The notes under the pieces are model-generated. The model saw only the letters and a list, made by a program, of their open reading frames with translations, made no database searches and was not told the DNA's origin. Below, in pieces: positions 1-5,669 of a DNA stretch of 7,660 bases; the stretch's first letter is position 1, and each line of letters opens with the position of its first letter. A program made the translations under genes and the position numbers. Source of the stretch: an uncultured Oxalobacter sp. (GTDB lineage: Bacteria > Pseudomonadota > Gammaproteobacteria > Burkholderiales > Burkholderiaceae_D); contig CAKRSU010000044.1 of assembly GCA_934401755.1 (NCBI GenBank), positions 1 to 7,660 of the forward strand, given 5' to 3'.

Positions 1-270
1 GCTTTTAACTTAGGGACCAATCACGGCAATACCGTCAAAGAAGTCTTTGCCGTGTGTGAACAAATCACCCAACAAAGTATCCCGGTTCAAATCCAACCGA
101 GAAGAGCGGGAGATCCCGCGATTCTCATTGCAGACAACCGTAAAGCTAAAGAACAACTGAATTGGACACCACAAAAAACACTCACCGATGCGGTGAAATC
201 TGCTTGGGCGTGGGAAAAACACACGTTCTCTACAGAGCACAAAGAACAAAGCATGAAGAATAAATACTAA
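1..270 (+). CDS. galE: UDP-glucose 4-epimerase, C-terminal part (cut by window edge)
   Basis: The frame is open from the first base to TAA at 268-270 and gives 89 residues; the start and the NAD-binding Rossmann half lie outside the window. GalE-type enzymes interconvert UDP-glucose and UDP-galactose in the cytoplasm, supplying galactose for surface glycans. The visible part matches the C-terminal substrate-binding region: FNLGTNHGNTVKEVF (the usual 'NLGtG.g.SV.EV' element), then PRRAGDPAILIADNRKAKEQ (the 'RRpGDpa...aD..KA...L' element), then LNWTPQKTLTDAVKSAWAWE. The last residues after WEKH, rich in Lys, Glu and Ser, are an ordinary variable tail. A GTG inside the frame at 52 is not the true start. 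It lies 61 bases before the first glycosyltransferase on the same strand, so co-transcription is likely. A related epimerase acting on UDP-GlcNAc/GalNAc cannot be excluded, because the specificity-setting residues are not visible. Confidence 0.9.
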   Translation, partial: AFNLGTNHGNTVKEVFAVCEQITQQSIPVQIQPRRAGDPAILIADNRKAKEQLNWTPQKTLTDAVKSAWAWEKHTFSTEHKEQSMKNKY

Positions 271-331
271 ACACAAAAAAACACCAAGAACCAAATAACA
301 CCTAAAACGCATAACCATTAAGCATTGCACC

Positions 332-1382
332 ATGACACAACCCAAAGTCTCCATCATCATTCCCGTCTACAACACCGAAAAATACCTACGGGAATGCTTA
401 GACTCCGTCATTAACCAAACAATGACCGATATCGAAATCATCTGTGTTAATGATGGATCAACCGATGGATCGGGCGTAATTCTTCAAGAATATGCGAAAA
501 AAGACACCAGAATCCAACTCATCGAAAAACAAAACAATGAAGGCCTCCTTCTTGCCAGAAAAAGTGCTGTAGCTCAAGCGAGTGGCCAATACATTTGCTT
601 CCTTGATTCAGATGATCGCCTAAGTTACCCCCATTCCATCCAAACCATGGTCAACCTCATCGAACAAGAAAAAACAGACATCCTCCAATTTAACGTTGAA
701 ATCACCGGAGAAGTGCCTGATGACATAAAAAAAACAACAAATCAAATGGCTCAAAGTCTATCCAGAAAAAATAGAAGGCTCATACAACATCATTCGTTCT
801 TGCATTGATAACCAATACAGCTGGAATCTTTGGAACAAAATCTATAAAACATCCATAGTAAAAAAAGCCTACCAACACATAAAAAACATCCACCTGATTA
901 CCGCAGAAGATGCCTATGGCTACTTTTTAATTGCCTATTCAGCCAACACCTTCAAAGGCATAAAAACAAACCCACTCTACCAATACCGTCTAGGACATGG
1001 AGCGACAACAACCATAGGCACAACACTCCCGGCATTTAAAAACTATGCCAAAGAAATCACCATCGTTTCCTACCTAGAAACATTTTTGAAAACAGAACAC
1101 CAACTGCAACCATACCAAGAAATCCTAAACAAACTACGCCAACGCATTCAACACCATACCTTGGAAAAATTTGAAGAACTCTCACATAACGACGCATTAG
1201 CAGGATTTCAAACATTCAAAACATTCTACGGTCCTGAAATATTATTAAACCAATACAGCCGTTGGAAAGAAAAAAAATACCAAATACTCAGTCGTATTGG
1301 CATAGCGAGTTATCAGAAAAAAGCTGAATTCCAGAAAAAACTAGCTTTGCTCATAAACCTAAATAACAAACAACCGAATTGA
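332..1382 (+). pseudogene. Family 2 glycosyltransferase, split by a one-base frameshift in an A8 run
   Basis: The ATG at 332 opens a GT-A fold, family 2 glycosyltransferase: VSIIIPVYNTEKYLRECLDS at residues 6-25, NDGSTDGS at 40-47 and the metal-binding DSDD at 92-95. That frame ends at 808 after 158 residues. The frame one base ahead continues the protein without a gap to TAA at 1380-1382. The best switch point is the run of eight A at 727-734, after DDIKK: with seven A the protein reads on as QQIKWLKVYPEKIEGSYNII and totals 349 residues, a normal size for the family. The downstream half holds expected elements: WNLWNKIYK, the catalytic-base motif AEDAYGYF and NPLYQYRLG. The short upstream product therefore lacks the ED motif and should be inactive unless slippage restores the frame. 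The coding strand is rich in A and C, like manC. No Shine-Dalgarno sequence precedes the ATG. The sugar transferred cannot be told. The frameshift may be real decay, phase variation, or a sequencing error. Confidence 0.85.
727..734 (+). repeat. A8 homopolymer at the frameshift point
   Basis: Eight consecutive A lie inside the first glycosyltransferase, at codons 133-134. Upstream the protein reads well in one frame, and downstream only in the frame reached by dropping one A; the alternative frame has a TAA at 726-728 just before the run, so the switch must occur at or soon after it. Runs of this length are known sites of replication slippage and of RNA polymerase slippage, and also of base-calling error. 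Confidence 0.75.
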
Positions 1383-1426
1383 ATATTTGAAATAAAAAAG
1401 CGCAGATAAAAAGTTAAACAAGAAAA

Positions 1427-2926
1427 ATGAAAATAAAAAATACCGAATCCCAAGAAAGCAAAATAACGCCGGTTATCCTGAGCGGCGGCAGTGGAACACG
1501 GCTATGGCCAGTTTCGAGATTGAAATACCCCAAACAATTCATGCAACTGAGCAATGGAAACACCTTATTTGCAGAAACCCTATTGCGAGCAGACGCCATA
1601 CCCCATGGTGAAATTCCCATCATCATCAGCAACAACGAATATCGCTTCTACATCAACGACATCCTCAAAAAAGAACAAAAAAAAGCCGTCGTCATACTTG
1701 AGCCAGAAGCCAAAAATACCGCACCGGCTATCGCACTCGCAGCCTTTGCCGCCCAAGAAAACACCCCAGAAGCCTTAATACTCGTCATGCCATCGGATCA
1801 CCGCTTTCTGGCGCCCGAAGACTTCCATCAAGCCATACAAAAAGCCATACCAGCTGCCAAAGCCGGATACCTCATTACCTTTGGCATTCACCCAAGTGCA
1901 CCAGAAACCGGCTTTGGCTACATCAAACAAGGCTTCCCAATACAAAATGGCATCTACCAAGTTGCCAAATTCATCGAAAAACCCGAAAAAACCAAAGCCA
2001 AAGCCATGCTCACAGCAGGAAAACACCACTGGAACTCTGGCATATTCTTCTTCAAAGCCAACGTATTCCTAGAAGAACTCAAAAAATACACCCCAGAAAC
2101 CTACACCTACGTTGAAAAATCCTGGAAAAACCGAACCAAAGACCTCAACTTCATCCGTCCGAGTCAAGACTTCAAACAAGTCCCGGCTAACTCCATCGAC
2201 TACGCCATCATGGAACACACCGACAAAGCTGCCGTCGTTCCAATGAATGGCGGTTGGAGCGATCTCGGATCCTGGGGCGCCATCTACGACATCACCGACA
2301 AAGACCCAAACGGCAACGTCTGCATCGGAGAAATCTTGACCGACAAAACCGAAAACTGCTACCTACAAAGCACAAATCGACTAATTGCCACCACCGGTGT
2401 CAAAAACCTAGCCATCATAGAAACCAAAGACGCCATACTCATTGCTGACCGTACCAAAACCCAAGACGTCAAACAAATCGTCGACCAACTCAAAAAAACA
2501 CAACGTAGCGAACTCGACAACCACCTGCTCGTCTATCGTCCCTGGGGGAACTACGAAACCCTAGTCCTATCCGATCGATTCCAAGTCAAACGCATCATCG
2601 TCAACCCAGGCGAACAAAACTCCCTACAAATGCACTACCACCGAGCAGAACATTGGACCATCGTCAGTGGTACCGCAGAAGTCACCGTAGGAGAAACTCA
2701 ACAACTACTGAGTGAGAACGAATCCATCTACATCCCACTCGGGACCAAACACCGTATCAAAAATCCCGGAACCATCCCACTCGTCTTCATCGAAGTCCAA
2801 ACCGGCTCCTACCTTGGTGAAGATGACATCGTTCGCTTTGAAGACAACTATGGCAGAAGTGATGTCAGCGGAAATAAAACAGTCAAAACAAATGCAACGC
2901 AAAAGTCATTGCGACAAATGAGATAA
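1427..2926 (+). CDS. manC: Bifunctional mannose-1-phosphate guanylyltransferase / mannose-6-phosphate isomerase
   Basis: This 499-residue cytoplasmic enzyme (names in use: manC, cpsB, algA, xanB) makes GDP-mannose. The N-terminal nucleotidyltransferase, about residues 13-290, joins mannose-1-phosphate and GTP; the C-terminal type II isomerase, about 365-477, converts fructose-6-phosphate to mannose-6-phosphate. Visible marks are the GTP-binding signature GGSGTRLWPVSRLKYPKQF (20-38), MPSDH (121-125), FIEKP (182-186), WNSGIFFF (202-209) and GGWSDLGSWGAI (275-286). In the isomerase cupin, RPWGNYE (371-377) leads to QMHYHRAEHW (401-410), where His403, His405 and Glu408 are the expected metal ligands with His442, and the domain closes with FEDNYGR (471-477). 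Size and order are standard. The 22 residues after FEDNYGR are an extra Ser/Thr/Lys-rich tail. The ATG at 1427 gives a normal lead-in to the first strand (ITPVILSG), though only a weak purine stretch (AAGAAAA) precedes it. It follows the broken transferase by 44 bases, so it is likely in the same transcript. Confidence 0.95.
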   Translation: MKIKNTESQESKITPVILSGGSGTRLWPVSRLKYPKQFMQLSNGNTLFAETLLRADAIPHGEIPIIISNNEYRFYINDILKKEQKKAVVILEPEAKNTAPAIALAAFAAQENTPEALILVMPSDHRFLAPEDFHQAIQKAIPAAKAGYLITFGIHPSAPETGFGYIKQGFPIQNGIYQVAKFIEKPEKTKAKAMLTAGKHHWNSGIFFFKANVFLEELKKYTPETYTYVEKSWKNRTKDLNFIRPSQDFKQVPANSIDYAIMEHTDKAAVVPMNGGWSDLGSWGAIYDITDKDPNGNVCIGEILTDKTENCYLQSTNRLIATTGVKNLAIIETKDAILIADRTKTQDVKQIVDQLKKTQRSELDNHLLVYRPWGNYETLVLSDRFQVKRIIVNPGEQNSLQMHYHRAEHWTIVSGTAEVTVGETQQLLSENESIYIPLGTKHRIKNPGTIPLVFIEVQTGSYLGEDDIVRFEDNYGRSDVSGNKTVKTNATQKSLRQMR

Positions 2927-3043
2927 GTTTTCACAGGAACGCATATGAAATGAGAATATTCTGTATGGTAATGAAATGAGCACCAATAGCTATTATTGAA
3001 ATTTTAATTCTAAAACTAAATATTGAAAGTAAAAATAACTAAA

Positions 3044-3071
3044 TTGAAAGAGAGATATTAAATTTTATAAA
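3044..3071 (+). promoter_or_regulatory. Possible sigma-70 promoter for the right-hand glycosyltransferases
   Basis: TTGAAA at 3044-3049 (5 of 6 to TTGACA) is followed after 16 bases by TATAAA at 3066-3071 (5 of 6 to TATAAT). Transcription would begin near 3078, leaving a leader of only about ten bases before the ATG at 3088. Matches of this quality are common by chance in DNA this rich in A and T, so the support is modest; the position just before a new compositional block is what makes it plausible. Confidence 0.3.
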
Positions 3072-3078
3072 TTTAATA
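3056..3078. repeat. Perfect 9-bp inverted repeat just before a glycosyltransferase start
   Basis: Arms TATTAAATT (3056-3064) and AATTTAATA (3070-3078) are exact reverse complements around the five-base centre TTATA. The dyad spans the possible -10 element and ends nine bases before the ATG at 3088. It could be an operator, a weak hairpin at the start of the message, or a chance product of A/T-only sequence; a nine-base perfect match is notable but the stem contains no G or C. Confidence 0.5.
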
Positions 3079-3087
3079 GTTGAGATT

Positions 3088-4107
3088 ATGCCTGAAATAT
3101 CTGTAATAGTACCAGTATATAAAGTAGAGAAATATATAAGGAAATGTGTAGACAGTATTTTAAATCAGACAATGGATGATATTGAGATAATATTAGTTGA
3201 TGATGGTAGTCCAGATAATTGTTCGGAAATAATAGATCAAATAAAAGAATCTGATGAAAGAATAGTAGTTATACATCAAGAAAATAGGGGATTAGGTGGA
3301 GCTAGAAATACTGGTATTGCAAAATCAAGAGGTAAATATATAGCTTTTGTAGATTCAGATGATTGGGTAAGTGCTGATTTTTGTGAAAGTATGTATAAAA
3401 AGGCAAAGGAAACACAGGCTGATTTGGTGTTAATTGGTGAAACTCTATTTCATGATGAAAGTAAAGAATTTTGTAGAGGGTGGCGAGATTTTAGCAGAAA
3501 AAATGATACGATTGAAATCCTGAATAAATCAAACTTTATAGAATGCTTCACTCCTGCATGGGGACGCCTTTATCGTAAGGATTATCTTATTTTAAATAAT
3601 TTTAAGTTTATCGAAAAATGCTTTTATGAAGATAATTCATGGGGATGTTTTTTTATACTTAAAGGTGCAAAAGTTGCGTTTGCTGGTAATAAATATTTTT
3701 ATCGTCAGCGTTTTGGGTCAATAACTGCAAATAAAGAAAAAAATGCATCTGACTTTTTGAGGGATTGTGAATATTTTCATCAATCTATTGCTAATATTAA
3801 ATATAATGAAAAAAATTTAAAGCTTTGTCGAATATTTTATCTGATCAATTTTTATAATTATTATTTAAGTCTTTCTATAGATTTAAGAGTAGATTTTTTT
3901 AAAAGAATGAAATGTATTACCAATAATTGGAATATAACTTTTGAAGATTTGAAAATATCAAGAGAAGATTCAGATAAGATAATTAATATTTATGAATTTT
4001 ATAGTGGGCTTCCTTTTGAGACAAAATTTGTTAGATTGTTTTCTGTTATTCCGTTAATATCTGTAAAAAAATATTCAAAAAAATTTGGTTTAATCTTTTT
4101 TCTTTGA
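3088..4107 (+). CDS. Family 2 glycosyltransferase, A+T-rich, probably frameshifted near its end
   Basis: This is a 339-residue inverting GT-A glycosyltransferase expected to work at the inner face of the cytoplasmic membrane in polysaccharide repeat-unit assembly. It shows ISVIVPVYKVEKYIRKC (4-20), VDDGSPDN (37-44), GGARNTGIAKSRGKYIAF (70-87), the metal-binding DSDD (89-92), WGRLYRKDYL (158-167) and the catalytic-base element YEDNSWGCFF (180-189), so the catalytic domain is complete. The frame stops at 4105-4107 right after a six-T run (4096-4101). One more T would let it continue for 30 or so residues to TAA at 4194-4196 (369 residues in all), ending two bases before the next ATG. That tail repeats the hydrophobic motif LFSVIPLISV seen at the end of this frame, which argues it belonged to the protein. 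Codons mostly end in A or T, unlike manC and the first transferase, which suggests separate acquisition. The start has only a weak GAG six bases upstream. Donor and acceptor are unknown. Confidence 0.88.
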   Translation: MPEISVIVPVYKVEKYIRKCVDSILNQTMDDIEIILVDDGSPDNCSEIIDQIKESDERIVVIHQENRGLGGARNTGIAKSRGKYIAFVDSDDWVSADFCESMYKKAKETQADLVLIGETLFHDESKEFCRGWRDFSRKNDTIEILNKSNFIECFTPAWGRLYRKDYLILNNFKFIEKCFYEDNSWGCFFILKGAKVAFAGNKYFYRQRFGSITANKEKNASDFLRDCEYFHQSIANIKYNEKNLKLCRIFYLINFYNYYLSLSIDLRVDFFKRMKCITNNWNITFEDLKISREDSDKIINIYEFYSGLPFETKFVRLFSVIPLISVKKYSKKFGLIFFL

Positions 4108-4196
4108 TTCCAATTCTTAAAATTCGTAAAAAGAAAAATAAGACGTATTTTAATTTATTTGGAATTATTCCTATTTTAAAAATAAAAAATCTATAA
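4108..4196 (+). pseudogene. Out-of-frame C-terminal tail of the preceding glycosyltransferase
   Basis: One frame back from the upstream gene, the stretch from the T run at 4096-4101 to TAA at 4194-4196 reads FSLIPILKIRKKKNK and then TYFNLFGIIPILKIKNL. This repeats the pattern LFSVIPLISV found just upstream in the main frame, giving three hydrophobic/basic units in a row. The next transferase ends with a similar pair. The sequence therefore looks like a lost tail rather than spacer. With an added T the restored end sits two bases before the next start, the usual tight operon spacing. The alternative is that AT-rich spacer happens to translate this way, which the repeated motif makes unlikely. 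Confidence 0.65.
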
Positions 4197-4198
4197 TT

Positions 4199-5023
4199 AT
4201 GATACCAAAAAGAATTTTTTATGTTTGGGGAGCAAATGATCCATATAAGAGAGATATGCTTGCTTGTATCCAAACTTGGCGTCAAGTATTGCACGATTAT
4301 GAAATAGTTGAAATAAATGAGAATTCTGTAAAGTATTTCAATTTTGATTATGAATTATCAAATAATGAATGGTTTCGTACTGTTTATGAAAAGAAAATGT
4401 GGGCTTATGTTGCTGATTATGTGCGGATAAAAACATTATTTGAAAATGGTGGTATATATTTTGATACGGATGTTAGTGTTTTAAAATCAATGGATCGTTT
4501 TCTTAATGATAAATGTTTTGTTGGAATTCAATCTTCAGGTAATTATAATCTTACTGAACCTGCAATTCTAGGAGCAGAAAAAGGCAATCTTTTTTTACGT
4601 GAAGTTCTTAGGTTTTATAATTCTAGGATTTGGAATGAGCCAATATATACAATACCTCAGATATTTGAAAAAATTCTTCAAGAACGTCATTCAGTATTTG
4701 AATTTCCTCCTAAGTCTAAGCAAAAAATTATTGATTTAGGAGAAATTTGTTTATATCCAGAAAAATTTTTTATCCCTTTTAGATATGGTCAAAAATTTCA
4801 TTATTCATGCATTGAAGAGGATACGTATACTATTCATTGGTTTAGTGGTAGTTGGTTGAAGCCAGAAATTGATTATTTTTTGCGACACAAACATTTAAAA
4901 AATTCTCCTAATTATACAGAAATATCAAAATATTATTTGTTAGGGGTTATTCCATTAAAAATTAAAAAATCTTCAAAAAATACAGTAGTTTATTTTTGTG
5001 GAATACCTTTAATATCTTACTAA
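4199..5023 (+). CDS. GT32-type sugar transferase with DXD motif (capsular polysaccharide synthesis type)
   Basis: This 274-residue protein has the layout of the DXD sugar-binding transferases (Gly_transf_sug, family GT32, which includes Och1-like and capsule enzymes). It opens with MIPKRIFYVWGANDPYKRD, the usual 'IPK.Ih..W.G' start, then TWRQVLHDYEIVEIN (26-40). The core AYVADYVRIKTLFENGGIYF (69-88) runs into the metal-binding Asp89-Thr90-Asp91, the diagnostic 'DyvR...Ly..GGiY.DtD' block. Near the end, HWFSGSW matches the family's closing 'H....SW' element. Such enzymes are retaining transferases using nucleotide sugars; the sugar here is unknown. Residues 243-274 form a hydrophobic/basic tail (KYYLLGVIPLKIKKSSKNT, VVYFCGIPLISY) like that of the gene before it. 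The ATG has no Shine-Dalgarno sequence but fits the family start exactly. Codon use is A+T-rich like its upstream neighbour, and the two probably form one unit. Confidence 0.9.
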   Translation: MIPKRIFYVWGANDPYKRDMLACIQTWRQVLHDYEIVEINENSVKYFNFDYELSNNEWFRTVYEKKMWAYVADYVRIKTLFENGGIYFDTDVSVLKSMDRFLNDKCFVGIQSSGNYNLTEPAILGAEKGNLFLREVLRFYNSRIWNEPIYTIPQIFEKILQERHSVFEFPPKSKQKIIDLGEICLYPEKFFIPFRYGQKFHYSCIEEDTYTIHWFSGSWLKPEIDYFLRHKHLKNSPNYTEISKYYLLGVIPLKIKKSSKNTVVYFCGIPLISY

Positions 5024-5669
5024 TCAATTTTTTATTGTTGGTAAATTGTGATATATAAAATATATGCACATTTTGTATTTTTAAGGGATTATTGATTTTT
5101 ATTTATTATTTACAAGATGTATATAATATCTAGTTTAGAAAATTTAGCTAAATAATTTTATATAGAAAATATATATTTAAAATTGAAAAGATTGTAAAAA
5201 TCAAATGATGTTAAATATTCAGTTGATGATTTTAATAAAAGGTTGGAAAACAAATTCAAAATATTAAATGAGATTTTGGACTTGAAATTAGAAGAGATAT
5301 TGAATGTTCTTGTATACATGAAGATACATTTTATCTATACAAAAAATGAAGAAGATTTAATTCGAATTGTGAGCTTAAATAATATATCTATTTAAGATAA
5401 TACTGATCTTATTAAAATTGATACAGAATGTTTTGAAGTTAGAAGTTCTAAAATGAGGGAGCCTCCTGTCGAGTAATGATCCAATAGTTATGATATGAAA
5501 TAATTTTCAGGTAATTTCGATGAAGTTGATTCGATTTTTAAGTCAAGAGCATAAAAAATATGCTATTTTAGATAGTTATAATTATATTTATTCAAAGCAT
5601 GATATAAATTAAATTTTTTGAATTCTATGATGATATCAATTTAGGTATTTACAAATGTTAAGTCAACCA
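5024..5669. other. Very A+T-rich region with no intact gene
   Basis: This 646-base stretch between the last transferase and the end of the convergent regulator is the poorest in G+C of the window; the 60 bases from 5101 hold only 8 G or C by hand count. I see no RNA gene, mobile element or GC-rich terminator, although two convergent transcripts must end here. The middle part carries the likely methyltransferase remnant listed separately. A short frame at 5520-5612 (ATGAAG start, 30 residues) begins MKLIRFLSQEHKKYAILDSY; it may be a further shifted piece of the same remnant rather than a gene. Confidence 0.6.
5117..5476 (+). pseudogene. Possible remnant of an FkbM-type methyltransferase
   Basis: One frame starting with ATG at 5117 gives protein-like sequence interrupted by TAA at 5153, 5195, 5393 and 5474. 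Its longest open part (65 codons from 5198) includes YSVDDFNKRLENKFKILNEI, which looks like a charged helical segment, and ends LIRIVSLNN. After one more stop it reads DNTDLIKIDTECFEV. The core LIKIDTE-C-FE closely resembles the 'DlIKIDtEGyE' motif of FkbM-family SAM-dependent methyltransferases, including the 'v.LDn' element that normally precedes it at about this distance; the usual Gly is Cys here. FkbM enzymes O-methylate sugars and often sit in polysaccharide clusters, which fits the setting. The rest of the SAM-binding domain is not recognisable. Chance translation of AT-rich DNA is the main alternative; I hold this as a moderate guess. Confidence 0.35.

Larger units (their letters stand above)
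2927..3087. other. A+T-rich spacer at the composition boundary
   Basis: This 161-base gap separates the C-rich galE-manC part from the A+T-rich glycosyltransferase part. No coding frame is convincing. It contains a ten-base direct repeat (ATGAAATGAG at 2945-2954 and 2971-2980), three copies of ATTGAAA (2995-3001, 3022-3028, 3043-3049), and the inverted repeat and possible promoter listed separately. No GC-rich terminator follows manC, so read-through into the next genes is possible. Confidence 0.6.

Noticed and set aside
1414..1635. Open frame of 73 codons on the minus strand over the start of manC
   Set aside because: It lies opposite a clearly conserved enzyme, shows no family motif, and its openness follows from the base bias of the coding strand. 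The same applies to antisense frames at 10-360, 1775-2029 and 2705-2902.
1554..2921. Plus-strand open frames of 60-75 codons inside manC (from 1554, 1881, 2254 and 2712)
   Set aside because: They are out-of-frame readings of manC, with low-complexity Ser/Thr/Lys/Pro or Arg/His-rich products and no motif.
4046..4294. Minus-strand open frame of 82 codons across the junction of the two right-hand transferases
   Set aside because: It spans the end of one plus-strand gene and the start of another, has no recognisable domain, and is explained by AT-rich sequence.
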